From an uncultured Aurantimonas sp. (GTDB taxonomy: Bacteria; Pseudomonadota; Alphaproteobacteria; Rhizobiales; Rhizobiaceae), in NCBI GenBank assembly GCA_947488615.1, contig CANKZU010000019.1:1-54243 (forward strand): a stretch of 54,243 nt of DNA, given 5' to 3'. The number at the start of each line of letters is the position of its first letter. The stretch's first letter is position 1. The notes under the pieces were generated by a model. It was not told the DNA's origin and ran no database searches. It saw nothing but the letters and a program-made list of their open reading frames with translations. Positions 42,230 to 53,258 of the stretch are shown here, in pieces. Position numbers and translations under genes: made by a program.

Positions 42230-44637
42230 TGGACGAAACCCGCATCCAGGACCGCGGCGGCGCGGGGGAGCCCGCCCTCGAAACCCTCGGCGAGAAGCCG
42301 CCAGCCGGCGAACGCGCGATCCGGGGCGGAGTTCGCTCCTCGCTCGCCCACGACAGCGGCGGCAAGCACGTCTCAGGCAAGGCGCGCTATGCCGACGACG
42401 ATCCGGAACTGCCCGGAACGCTGCAGATCTACATTGCCATGTCCGAGCGCGCGCATGCGCGCATTGGCGGCATGGATCTCGACGCCGTTCGGTCGGCGCC
42501 CGGCGTCGTGGCCGTGCTGACCGCCGCGGACATTCCCGGCCAGAACGATTATTCGCCGGTGTTCGGCGACGATCCGATCTTCCCGGTCGACACGGTCGAC
42601 TATGTCGGGCAGCCGCTGTTCGCCGTGGCCGCCGAGACGGAAGCGGCGGCGCGCGCGGCGGCGAAGCTGGCGCGGATCGAATACGAAGACCTGCCGGCTG
42701 CGATCGGCATCGATGAGGCGATCGCCTTCGCCGACGAGGCCGGCGAAGACCTGCTTCCCGCCCACGAGATGAATCTCGGCGACGCGGGCACCGCGCTCGA
42801 TGCCGCGCTGCGCCGGGTCAAGGGCCGCGTTGAGGTCGGCGGCCAGGACCATTTCTACCTGGAAGGCCAGATCGCCTATGCGATCCCGCAGGAGGATGGC
42901 GACATGCTGGTGCGCTCTTCCACCCAGCATCCCTCCGAGGTCCAGCACAATGTCGCGAAGATGCTCGGCGTACCCGATCACGCCGTGACCGTCGAGGTGC
43001 GGCGGATGGGCGGCGGCTTCGGTGGCAAGGAAAGTCAGCCGGCGCTGTTTGCCTCGGTCGCGGCGCTTGTCGCAATCAAGACCGGCCGCCCGGCGAAATG
43101 TCAGCTCGACCGCGACGACGACATGGTGATGACCGGCAAGCGCCACGAGGTGCGGATCGACTACGATCTCGGTTTCGACGCCGACGGGCGGATCGCGGCC
43201 GTCGACTTCCAGCATTTCGTGCGCTGCGGCTATTCGAAGGATCTGTCGGCGGCGATCGCTGACCGGGCGATGTTTCACGCCGACAACGCCTATGCGCTAC
43301 CCGCCGCGCGCATCCGTTCGCGGCGGCTGAAGACGCATACCGTTTCGAATACGGCGTTTCGCGGCTTCGGCGGGCCGCAGGGCATGGTCGGCATCGAGCG
43401 CGCCATCGACCGCATCGCCTTCGAGGCGGGGCTCGACCCGCTCGACGTGAGGAAGCGCAACTTCTATCCGGCTCCCAAGGACCGGGATAGTCCGGCCCTG
43501 ACGCCCTATCATATGCCGGTGACCGACTCGGTGATCGGTGAGATCGTCGCGGAGCTGGAAGCCTCTTCCGACTATCGCGCCCGGCGCGAGCGGATAAGGG
43601 CGTTCAATGCCGACAACCCGATCCTGAAGAAAGGCCTGGCGCTGACGCCGGTGAAATTCGGCATCTCCTTCACCACCGCCCATCTCAACCAGGCGGGCGC
43701 GCTCGTGCATGTCTACAAGGACGGCTCGGTGCATCTCAACCACGGCGGCACGGAGATGGGGCAAGGGCTGTTCATCAAGGTCGCGCAGGTGGTCGCCGAG
43801 GAATTCCAGATCGATATCGATCAAGTGAAGATCACCGGCACGACGACTGCCAAGGTGCCGAACACCTCCGCGACGGCGGCCTCGTCAGGCTCGGACCTCA
43901 ACGGCATGGCGGCGCAAGCCGCTGCCCGCACGATCAAGGACCGGCTGATCGACTATGCCGCCGAGCGCTACAAGGTGCCGAAGGACCAAATCGTCTTCGC
44001 GGCCAACCGCGTGCGGATCGGCAATGACGAGAAGCGCTTTTCCGATCTTGTCGGCGAAGCCTATCTCGCCCGCATCTCGCTGTCCTCGACCGGGTTCTAT
44101 GCGACGCCCGGCATCAGCTACGACCGTGAGAACGCACGCGGCACGCCGTTCTATTATTTCGCCTATGGCGCGGCCTGTTCGGAGGTCGTCATCGACACGT
44201 TGACCGGCGAATACCGCCTGCTGCGCGCCGACATACTGCACGACGTCGGTCAGTCGCTGAACCCGGCGATCGACCTCGGCCAGATCGAGGGCGGCTTCAT
44301 CCAGGGCATGGGCTGGCTGACCATGGAAGAGCTGTGGTGGGACGACAAGGGCCGGCTGAAGACGCACGCGCCGTCGACCTACAAGATTCCGACCGCCAAC
44401 GATCGCCCGGACGATTTCCGCGTGGCGATCTGGGACAAGGGCGAAAACCGCGCACCGACGATCTATCGCTCCAAGGCGGTCGGTGAGCCGCCGCTGATGC
44501 TGGCGATCTCGGTGTTCTCGGCGCTGACCGACGCGGTGTGTGCGGCGGGAGACGGCAAGGCCTTCCCCGATCTGGACGCGCCGGCGACGCCCGAGCGCGT
44601 GCTCGCCGCGGTCGAACAGGTGCGGGGCAAGGGATGA
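42229..44637 (+). CDS. xdhB: xanthine dehydrogenase large subunit (molybdopterin)
   Basis: An 802-residue molybdopterin-binding subunit that hydroxylates hypoxanthine and xanthine to urate. Motifs: GKARYADDDPELPGTLQIYI, GGQDHFYLEGQIAYAIPQED, MGGGFGGKESQPALFASVAA, TAFRGFGGPQGMVGIERAID with the catalytic Arg region, LNHGGTEMGQGLFIKVAQVV, and the C-terminal GEPPLMLAISVFSALTDAV with the active-site Glu. The start is ATG at 42229, whose first base is the last base of the xdhA stop; a GTG at 42226 is also in frame. Full length for the family. Confidence 0.97.
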   Translation: MDETRIQDRGGAGEPALETLGEKPPAGERAIRGGVRSSLAHDSGGKHVSGKARYADDDPELPGTLQIYIAMSERAHARIGGMDLDAVRSAPGVVAVLTAADIPGQNDYSPVFGDDPIFPVDTVDYVGQPLFAVAAETEAAARAAAKLARIEYEDLPAAIGIDEAIAFADEAGEDLLPAHEMNLGDAGTALDAALRRVKGRVEVGGQDHFYLEGQIAYAIPQEDGDMLVRSSTQHPSEVQHNVAKMLGVPDHAVTVEVRRMGGGFGGKESQPALFASVAALVAIKTGRPAKCQLDRDDDMVMTGKRHEVRIDYDLGFDADGRIAAVDFQHFVRCGYSKDLSAAIADRAMFHADNAYALPAARIRSRRLKTHTVSNTAFRGFGGPQGMVGIERAIDRIAFEAGLDPLDVRKRNFYPAPKDRDSPALTPYHMPVTDSVIGEIVAELEASSDYRARRERIRAFNADNPILKKGLALTPVKFGISFTTAHLNQAGALVHVYKDGSVHLNHGGTEMGQGLFIKVAQVVAEEFQIDIDQVKITGTTTAKVPNTSATAASSGSDLNGMAAQAAARTIKDRLIDYAAERYKVPKDQIVFAANRVRIGNDEKRFSDLVGEAYLARISLSSTGFYATPGISYDRENARGTPFYYFAYGAACSEVVIDTLTGEYRLLRADILHDVGQSLNPAIDLGQIEGGFIQGMGWLTMEELWWDDKGRLKTHAPSTYKIPTANDRPDDFRVAIWDKGENRAPTIYRSKAVGEPPLMLAISVFSALTDAVCAAGDGKAFPDLDAPATPERVLAAVEQVRGKG

Positions 44638-45505
44638 GCATCGTCGCTGCCCTTCGCGCCGCCTTCGCCGCCGAAGAGCCATCGGTCCTCGTCACGGTCA
44701 CCCGGGCGCTCGGCTCGACGCCGCGCGAGACGGGCGCGGCGATGCTGGTGACGCCGTCGCAGCTTGCCGGCACGATCGGGGGCGGACGGCTCGAATTCGA
44801 TGCGATCGATCGGGCGCGGGCGATGCTAATTTCCGGCGAGACCGAGGCGGTGATGGACGTCGCGCTCGGGTCCGAAATCGGCCAGTGCTGCGGCGGCCGG
44901 GTGGAGCTGTCGCTGCGCCGGGCGAACGAAGCCCTGCTGTCGGAACTGGAGACGCTCGAGGCGCGCGAGAAGGCGGCGCGACCGCTGGCGCTGATCTTCG
45001 GCGCCGGGCATACTGGGCGGGCGCTCGTCGCAGCCCTGGCGCTATTGCCGGTTCGCGTGCGCCTCGTCGACAGCCGGCCGGAGACGTTGGTTGGCCTGCC
45101 CGAGGTGATCGAGACCGCCGCGACCGCGCTGCCGGAAGCCGAGGTCGCCGCCGCTCCGGCGGGCACGGCGTTCGTGGTGATGACGCATGACCATTCGCTG
45201 GATTTCCTGATCACCGCGGCGGCGCTGGCGCGCGGCGACGCCGCCTATGTCGGCATGATCGGCTCGGCGACGAAGCGCGAGCGGTTTCGCCGTTATCTCG
45301 TGGAGGAGGGGCGGGACGCCGACATCGCCCGCCTGACGCTGCCGATCGGCGGGGCCGCGCTGCATGACAAGCGCCCCGAGGTGATCGCCGCCCTGACGGT
45401 CGCGGAGCTGGCCGTCTGCCTGCTTTCCGATCAACAGGAAAAGCTGATCGATCGCTTTGCAGCGCGGAACGGGCGATGCCATAGTGCCGAGGTGAGATCA
45501 ACGGG

Positions 45506-45509
<4 letters not shown>
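44634..45509 (+). CDS. xdhC: xanthine dehydrogenase accessory protein XdhC
   Basis: A 291-residue XdhC, which loads sulfurated molybdenum cofactor into XdhB. It has TVTRALGSTPRETGAAMLVT near the start, GTIGGGRLEFDAIDRA, the conserved GQCCGGRVELSL cysteine pair, and a Rossmann domain LALIFGAGHTGRALVAALAL, YVGMIGSATKRERFRRYL and LPIGGAALHDKRPEVIAALT. The ATG overlaps the xdhB stop, and its own stop overlaps the ABC ATPase start, so oxidation and import genes are linked. Confidence 0.95.
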
Positions 45510-47061
<1,552 letters not shown>

Positions 47062-47062
<1 letters not shown>

Positions 47063-48213
47063 TGGCGCTTGCTTTCGAGCCTCGCCGGGAGCCGAGCCGC
47101 GCCATGATGCTGGCGGCCCCGGTCATCGCCGTCGTCGCGACCCTCGTCGCGGGCGCGATCGTCTTCACATTGCTCGGCCATGACGGTCTCAAGGCGGTCT
47201 ACCAGATTTTCGTCGTGCCGCTGTTCAACCCCTATCGCTGGCAGGATCTTCTGGTGAAGGCCGCGCCGCTGGCGATCATCGCGACGGGCCTGGCCATCGG
47301 CTTTCGTGCCAACATCTGGAACATTGGCGCCGAGGGCCAGTACATCCTCGGCGGGCTCGCCGGCACCGGCGTCGCCTTGCTGACACTGGATCTCCAGGGC
47401 GTCTGGATCCTGCCCGCCATGATCGCGGCCGGCATCCTCGGCGGCATGGTCTGGGCCGGCGTGCCGGCGTTCCTCAAGACGCGGCTCAACGTCAACGAGA
47501 TCCTGTCCAGCCTGATGCTCAACTATGTGGCGATCCAGCTGCTCTATTATCTGATGCGCGGTCCCTGGAAAGACCCGATGGGCTTCAACTTCCCGCAGAC
47601 CGCCATGTTCACCGCCGCCCAGACGCTGCCGATCGCCGTACCCGGCACGCTGATCCATCTCGGCATACCGATCGCGGCGGCGCTGGCGCTGACCGCCTGG
47701 TTTCTGATGACGCGGTCGATCACCGGGTTCCAGATCCGCGTCGTCGGTCTGGCGCCGAACGCGGCCCGCTATGGCGGTTTCCGCCAATCCTCGACGGTCT
47801 GGCTGGCGCTGCTGGTCGGGGGCGGGCTCGCCGGCCTTGCCGGGATCCTCGAGGCGTCCGGCCCGTTCGGCCAGATGGTGCCGCAATTTCCCACCGGCTA
47901 CGGCTATACGGCGATCATCGTCGCTTTTCTCGGGCGGCTCAATCCGCTCGGCATCCTCGTCGCCGCGCTGGTGCTGGCGCTCACCTATGTCGGCGGCGAG
48001 AGCGCCCAGACAACGATCGGACTGCCGTCGGCCGCGGCCGGCGTCTTCCAGGCGATGATGCTGTTCTTCCTGCTTGCGACCGATCTTCTGGTGCGCTACC
48101 GGCTTGTCATGCGGCGCAAGGCCGGAGGCACGCCGCCGGCTGCTCCGATCATGGCGAACAATCCGAGCTCCTCGCCGGAGACGCGACGCATCCAGGTGGA
48201 GCCGACGACATGA
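47062..48213 (+). CDS. purine/nucleoside ABC transporter permease 1
   Basis: A 383-residue permease of the BPD_transp_2 (RbsC-like) family with about nine membrane segments. Signature segments are IIATGLAIGFRANIWNIGAE, GQYILGGLAGTGVALL, RLNVNEILSSLMLNYVAIQL, NAARYGGFRQSSTVWLALLV and GLAGLAGILEASGPFGQMVP. The C-terminal tail is polar and Ser-rich. ATG adjoins the ATPase stop (TGATG), and the stop overlaps the next permease (ATGA). Confidence 0.93.
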
Positions 48214-49136
48214 CCACGGCGCTGTTCATCTCCATATTGATGACGATCGCGGGGGCGGCGACGCCGCTCTTGATCGCCGCGCTCGGCGAACTGGTGGTGG
48301 AAAAATCCGGCGTTCTCAATCTCGGCGTCGAGGGCATGATGCTGATCGGCGCCGTTACCGGCTTCGCCATCGCTTTCACAACTGGCGTGCCATCGCTGGG
48401 CGCGTTGGCCGCGATGGTCGCGGGCGCCACGGCGTCGCTGATTTTTGCGTTGCTGACGCTCAGCTTGATGGCCAACCAGGTAGCGACGGGTCTCGCCCTG
48501 ACCATCTTCGGGACAGGCGTCTCCGCGCTCCTGGGCGCGCCCTATGTGGGCATCACCACCGCGACCCTCGGACCGGTCTTCCCCGCCGCGCTCGCGAGCG
48601 ATCCGATCGGGCGGGTGATCTTCGGCCATTCGCCGCTGGTCTATCTCGGGCTCGCGCTGGCCCTCGCGATCTGGTGGTTCCTGAGGCACAGCCGCGCCGG
48701 GCTGATCCTGCGCGCGGTCGGAGAAAGCGACAGCGCCGCCCACGCGATCGGCTATCCCGTCCTCAAGGTGCGCTATCTCGCCGTCCTGTTCGGCGGCGCC
48801 ATGGCCGGGCTCGCCGGCTCCTATTATTCGCTGGTGCTGACGCCGATGTGGGCGGAGCGACTGACCGCCGGCCGTGGCTGGATCGCCATTGCGCTCGTCG
48901 TCTTCGCCTCATGGCGGCCGGGGCGGCTGGTGCTCGGCGCCTATCTCTTCGGCGCGGTCATCACGCTGGAGTTGCAGGCCAAGGCCGCCGGCTTCAACCT
49001 GTTCGCGCCGGAATTTCTTGCCAGCCTGCCCTATCTGGCAACTATCCTCGTCCTGGCCATCATTTCGGCCGGCAAGGGAAATGTCCGAACCGTGGCACCG
49101 GCCTGCCTCGGCCAACCGTTCCGGGCAAGCGCCTGA
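48210..49136 (+). CDS. purine/nucleoside ABC transporter permease 2
   Basis: A 308-residue partner permease of the same family. It has ALGELVVEKSGVLNLGVEGM, MLIGAVTGFAIAFTTG, LMANQVATGLALTIFGTGVS, LILRAVGESDSAAHAIGYPV and LVVFASWRPGRLVLGAYLFG. About eight membrane helices are expected. It forms the heterodimeric channel with the upstream permease. The binding-protein gene follows after 32 bp. Confidence 0.93.
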   Translation: MTTALFISILMTIAGAATPLLIAALGELVVEKSGVLNLGVEGMMLIGAVTGFAIAFTTGVPSLGALAAMVAGATASLIFALLTLSLMANQVATGLALTIFGTGVSALLGAPYVGITTATLGPVFPAALASDPIGRVIFGHSPLVYLGLALALAIWWFLRHSRAGLILRAVGESDSAAHAIGYPVLKVRYLAVLFGGAMAGLAGSYYSLVLTPMWAERLTAGRGWIAIALVVFASWRPGRLVLGAYLFGAVITLELQAKAAGFNLFAPEFLASLPYLATILVLAIISAGKGNVRTVAPACLGQPFRASA

Positions 49137-49168
49137 CATCAACCCCAACCACCCCAAGGAGTCCCGCG

Positions 49169-50263
49169 ATGTTCAACACCACTCGACGCCGATTGATGGC
49201 CGGAGCTGTCACGCTCGTTGCCGCCGTCTCGTTTGGCCTGCCGGCCACCGCCCAGGACGGCGAGAAAAAAGACAAGGTGAAGGCCGCCTTCGTCTATGTC
49301 GGCCCGGTCGGCGATTTCGGCTGGACCTATGCCCACGACCAGGGGCGCAAATATCTGGAGGAGCAGCTCGGCGACAAGGTCGAGACGACCTATGTCGAGA
49401 ATGTCGCGGAGGGGCCGGACGCCGAGCGGGTCATCCGCCAACTCGCCCAGGACGGCAACGACATCGTCTTCACCACCTCCTTCGGCTTCATGAACCCGAC
49501 CATCAAGGTCGCCAAGCAGTTCCCGGACGTGAAGTTCGAACACGCGACCGGCTACCAGACCGGCTCCGACAATATGAGCCTCTACAATTCGCGCTTCCAC
49601 GAGGGCCGCGCGGTGCTCGGCACGATCGCGGGGAAGATGTCGAAGAGCGGCAAGGCCGGCTACATCGCCTCCTTCCCGATCCCTGAAGTAGTGATGGGCA
49701 TCAACGCCTTCACGCTGGCGGCGCGGGCGGTTAATCCGGATTTCGAGACCCAGGTCGTCTGGGTCAACTCCTGGTACGATCCCGCCAAGGAAGCCGACGC
49801 CGCCAAGGCGCTGCTCAGCCAGGGCGCCGACGTCATCACCCAGCATACCGATTCGCCGGCTCCATTGCAGGCGGCCGAGCAGGAAGGCGCGATCGCCTTC
49901 GGCCAGGCCTGGGACATGACCAGCTTCGCGCCCAACGCCCATATGACGGCGATCGTCGACAAATGGGGTCCCTATTATGTCGACCGGGTCCAGGCGATGC
50001 TCGACGGCACCTGGAAGGCCGACAATGTCTGGCTCGGCATGAAGGAGGGCGAGGTCGAGATGGCGCCCTTCAACGACAAGATGCCCGACGACGTGAAGGC
50101 GGCCGCGCAGAAGATCGTCGACGACACCAAGGCCGGCACTTATGACGTGTTCACCGGCCCGATCAAGGACCAGTCGGGCGAGGTGAAGGTCCAGGAAGGC
50201 GAGACCATCGCGGACGAGGATCTTCTGAAGATGGACTGGTACGTCGAAGGCGTGAAAAGCTGA
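49169..50263 (+). CDS. BMP family purine/nucleoside-binding protein
   Basis: A 364-residue periplasmic protein of the BMP (PnrA/Med) family. Signal sequence: TRRRLMAGAVTLVAAVSFGL then PATAQ, with a twin-Arg-like start but also a normal Sec core. The mature protein has KAAFVYVGPVGDFGWTYAHD, DGNDIVFTTSFGFMNPTIKV, GYQTGSDNMSLYNSRFHEGR, SFPIPEVVMGINAFTLAARA, WVNSWYDPAKEADAAKALLS and VITQHTDSPAPLQAAEQEGA. AAGGAG lies seven bases before the ATG. Together with the upstream genes it likely imports purine bases or nucleosides; the exact ligand is unknown. Confidence 0.94.
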   Translation: MFNTTRRRLMAGAVTLVAAVSFGLPATAQDGEKKDKVKAAFVYVGPVGDFGWTYAHDQGRKYLEEQLGDKVETTYVENVAEGPDAERVIRQLAQDGNDIVFTTSFGFMNPTIKVAKQFPDVKFEHATGYQTGSDNMSLYNSRFHEGRAVLGTIAGKMSKSGKAGYIASFPIPEVVMGINAFTLAARAVNPDFETQVVWVNSWYDPAKEADAAKALLSQGADVITQHTDSPAPLQAAEQEGAIAFGQAWDMTSFAPNAHMTAIVDKWGPYYVDRVQAMLDGTWKADNVWLGMKEGEVEMAPFNDKMPDDVKAAAQKIVDDTKAGTYDVFTGPIKDQSGEVKVQEGETIADEDLLKMDWYVEGVKS

Positions 50264-50281
50264 GGCGCGGGGCGTCCATTT

Positions 50282-50350
50282 CTCCCCGCCCGGGCGGGGA
50301 GTGCCTTTACGGCCTTAACGATGTTGCAAGGGGCGCTTCGGCGCCCCTTG
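50282..50350 (+). terminator. tandem hairpins ending the transporter operon
   Basis: Two perfect hairpins follow the binding-protein stop: a 20-base palindrome of CTCCCCGCCC and its complement (50282-50301), and a 10-bp stem CAAGGGGCGC/GCGCCCCTTG closed by the stable TTCG loop (50327-50350). No T-run follows. The second has the look of a strong terminator or mRNA-stabilising element. The rest of the gap to 50472 shows no gene. Confidence 0.7.
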
Positions 50351-50472
50351 CCGATACGACCAAACAGGCTCGCGCCTTCCCCGTCTCCTGAACGGCGGGC
50401 GCATGACAGCCTTATTCGAGACTTATCAGGAGGCACCGCGACAAGGGGGCGGCGCTTCGGGGCAACTCGCGA

Positions 50473-51741
50473 ATGTGGACCTATTTCTCCGAATGGCTGA
50501 GCTTCGCCGTGCGCTGGCTGCACGTCGTCACCGCCATCGCCTGGGTCGGCTCGTCCTTCTATTTCATCGCGCTCGATCTAGGGCTGCGCAAGCCGCGTGA
50601 ACTGCCCGAGGGCGTCGGCGGCGAAGCCTGGCAGGTGCATGGCGGTGGCTTCTATCACTTACAGAAATACATGGTCGCGCCGCCGGCGATGCCGGAGGAT
50701 CTGACCTGGTTCAAATGGGAGAGCTATTCCACCTGGCTGTCCGGATTCGCGCTGCTTGTCCTGGTCTATTACGTCGGCGCCGACCTCTATCTGATCGATC
50801 CCGAAAAGGCCGATCTGCCGGTCTGGGGCGCGAGCGCGATCGGCATTGGCGGGCTGGCGCTCGGCTGGCTGGTCTATGACGGGCTGTGCAAATCGCCGCT
50901 GAAGAAGAACGACACGGCCTTGCTCGCCGTCCTGTTCGTCTATGTGGTCGCGGCGAGTTTCCTGTTCTCAGAGGTCTTCTCTGGCCGTGGTGCCATGCTC
51001 CACACCGGCGCGATGATCGCGACGCTGATGACCGCCAACGTGTTCCTCACCATCATCCCGAACCAGACGATCGTCGTCGCCGACCTCAAGGCGGGCCGCA
51101 AGCCCGAGCCACGGCTCGGCCAGGAGGCCAAGCAGCGCTCGCTGCACAACAATTACCTGACGTTGCCGGTCATCTTCCTGATGCTGTCGAACCACTACCC
51201 GCTGGCCTTCGCGACGGAGTGGAACTGGGCGATCGCCGGGTTGGTGCTTTTGATCGGCGCGGTCATCCGGCACTACTTCAACACCATGCACGCGACCGGC
51301 CGGCAGCTCTGGTGGTGCTGGGCGGTCGCCGGTCTGCTCTTCGCCGCCGTGATCACCCTGTCGGGCGCGCCGGGCTGGCGGGCCGGGGCGACGTCCGGGG
51401 AGGGCGCGGAAACATCGCGCCAGTGGGACGGCGACCCGGCTGTGGCACTGGCCGCCTCGCCGCATTTCGCCGAGGCGGAGGCAATCATTCTGTCGCGCTG
51501 CTCCATGTGCCACGCCAGCGAGCCGCTGTGGCCGGGCCTTGCCGTGGCGCCGAAGGATATCCGGCTGGAAACGGGAGACGACATCATCCATTACGCTTCG
51601 CTGATCGAGCGTCAGGCGGTGCGTAGCCACGCTATGCCGCCCGGCAACGTCACCGGACTGGAACCGGTCGAGCGCGAGACCCTCGCCGCGTGGATCGCGT
51701 CCGGCTCCGGCCGCTACGTCGCAGATGGCGGGCAGCCGTGA
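50473..51741 (+). CDS. puuD: membrane urate oxidase PuuD with cytochrome c domain
   Basis: A 422-residue membrane protein that oxidises urate to 5-hydroxyisourate, passing electrons to the respiratory chain. It begins MWTYFSEWLSFAVRWLHVVT and AIAWVGSSFYFIALD; about eight membrane segments follow, with GGGFYHLQKYMVAPPAMPED, FKWESYSTWLSGFALLVLVY, MTANVFLTIIPNQTIVVADL and HNNYLTLPVIFLMLSNHYPL. Residues about 343-347 form the haem site CSMCH, with a distal Met in SHAMPPGNVTGL. This fused cytochrome is typical of PuuD. The product is the substrate of UraH. Its stop overlaps the guaD GTG start (GTGA). Confidence 0.94.
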   Translation: MWTYFSEWLSFAVRWLHVVTAIAWVGSSFYFIALDLGLRKPRELPEGVGGEAWQVHGGGFYHLQKYMVAPPAMPEDLTWFKWESYSTWLSGFALLVLVYYVGADLYLIDPEKADLPVWGASAIGIGGLALGWLVYDGLCKSPLKKNDTALLAVLFVYVVAASFLFSEVFSGRGAMLHTGAMIATLMTANVFLTIIPNQTIVVADLKAGRKPEPRLGQEAKQRSLHNNYLTLPVIFLMLSNHYPLAFATEWNWAIAGLVLLIGAVIRHYFNTMHATGRQLWWCWAVAGLLFAAVITLSGAPGWRAGATSGEGAETSRQWDGDPAVALAASPHFAEAEAIILSRCSMCHASEPLWPGLAVAPKDIRLETGDDIIHYASLIERQAVRSHAMPPGNVTGLEPVERETLAAWIASGSGRYVADGGQP

Positions 51742-53132
51742 ATCGCGCCGGCGGCAGCCTCGCGATCCGGGGGCGGTTGCTCTGGTACGATGCCGATCCG
51801 GCCGAGGAGGGCGAGGAGCGGGCGGTCCGTTACGTCGCGGATGGGCTGGTCGTTGTCGACAACGGTATCATAAGCCACGTCGGCGAAGCGTCGGCGCTGC
51901 TGCCCCGGCTGCGGTCGGAGACGCCGGTCGTCGATCACCGGCCGCATCTGGTGATGCCGGGTTTCATCGACCCGCATCTGCACATGCCGCAGACTCAGGT
52001 GATCGCCTCCTACGGCACCGAGCTGATGGAATGGCTGGCGAAATACACCTTCCCCGAGGAGAGTCGCTACGGCGATCCGGCGGTGGCGGCGGACGGCGCG
52101 CGGTTCCTCCTCGACGAGCTTCTGGCGAGCGGCACGACGACGGCCGGCGTCTATTGCACGACCCATCCCGAAAGCGTCGACGCGTTCTTCACCGAGGCCG
52201 CGCGACGGAGCCTGCGCATGATCGCCGGCAAGGTGATGATGGATCGTGGCGCGCCGCCGGCGCTGCTCGACACGGCCGAGACCGGCTATCAGCAGTCCAA
52301 GGCGCTGATAAGCAAATGGCATGGCAAGGGCCGGCTCGACTACGCCATCACGCCACGTTTCGCGCCGACCTCGAGCGACGCGCAGATGGAGGCCTGCGAG
52401 GCGCTGGCGGTCGAGCACCCCGACCTCCACATCCAGACCCACCTGTCCGAGAATGCTGCCGAGATCGCCTTCGTCCGGGAGGTGTTCCCCTGGTCGAAGG
52501 ACTATACGGAAGTCTACGAGCGCTTCGGTCTCGTGCGACCCAAGGCGCTGTTCGGCCACTGCATCCATTTGTCGCAGCGCGAGCGCGCGGCGCTCTCCAA
52601 AAAGGGCGCGACGGCGGTGTTCTGTCCGACCTCGAACCTCTTCCTCGGATCGGGCCTGTTCGATCTCGCCGCGGCCCGCGCCGCCGGCATCAAGGTGGGG
52701 CTCGCAACCGACATCGGCGGCGGCACCAGCTATTCGATGCTGCGGACGGCGGCCGAAGCCTACAAGGTGCTGGCGCTGCAGGGGCAGAAACTGCCTGCCT
52801 TCGACGCCTTCCACATGCTGACCGCCGGCAACGCGGCGGCGATGGGGCTCGACAACCGGATCGGGCGCATCGCGCCGGGGCTCGAAGCCGACCTCGTCGT
52901 CCTCGACACTTCCGCGACCTCGGCGCTGCGCCGGCGCATGGCGCGGGTCGAGACGCTGGAGGAAGAGCTGTTCGCCCTGATGATCCTCGGCGACGAACGC
53001 ACCACTGTCGCGACCTATGCGCACGGCCACCGCCTCTATGATCGCGGGGCGGCGGCTTCGAAGCCATTGCCGCCGCGTCCCGACCATGCGCCTCTGACAG
53101 GCTCAAAGCAGGCGGGCGAAGCGACGCAGTAG
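51738..53132 (+). CDS. guaD: guanine deaminase
   Basis: A 464-residue amidohydrolase converting guanine to xanthine and ammonia. Motifs: MPGFIDPHLHMPQTQVIASY with the first metal His pair, LLASGTTTAGVYCTTHPESV, MMDRGAPPALLDTAETGYQQ, HIQTHLSENAAEIAFVREVF, LFGHCIHLSQRERAALSKKG, FCPTSNLFLGSGLFDLAAAR and VGLATDIGGGTSYSMLRTAA with the catalytic Asp. The GTG start overlaps puuD. Xanthine produced here feeds XdhAB. The last 25 residues are Pro/Ala-rich and variable. Confidence 0.95.
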   Translation: MNRAGGSLAIRGRLLWYDADPAEEGEERAVRYVADGLVVVDNGIISHVGEASALLPRLRSETPVVDHRPHLVMPGFIDPHLHMPQTQVIASYGTELMEWLAKYTFPEESRYGDPAVAADGARFLLDELLASGTTTAGVYCTTHPESVDAFFTEAARRSLRMIAGKVMMDRGAPPALLDTAETGYQQSKALISKWHGKGRLDYAITPRFAPTSSDAQMEACEALAVEHPDLHIQTHLSENAAEIAFVREVFPWSKDYTEVYERFGLVRPKALFGHCIHLSQRERAALSKKGATAVFCPTSNLFLGSGLFDLAAARAAGIKVGLATDIGGGTSYSMLRTAAEAYKVLALQGQKLPAFDAFHMLTAGNAAAMGLDNRIGRIAPGLEADLVVLDTSATSALRRRMARVETLEEELFALMILGDERTTVATYAHGHRLYDRGAAASKPLPPRPDHAPLTGSKQAGEATQ

Positions 53133-53258
53133 CAGGTCGCACCCGGTAAATATCGCGCACCCACCGCGACAAATGCGTGTTCGCGGCTATCTCCCCTGCA
53201 GACAAGGCTACGGCGCCAAATGGTGCTGGCCTGAAGCCGGTAAGCGATGGAGAAGCGG

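Noticed and set aside
50403..50600. 65-codon frame overlapping the start of puuD
   Set aside because: Its translation is Arg/Ala-rich after the overlap and it shares most of its length with the well supported puuD reading frame.
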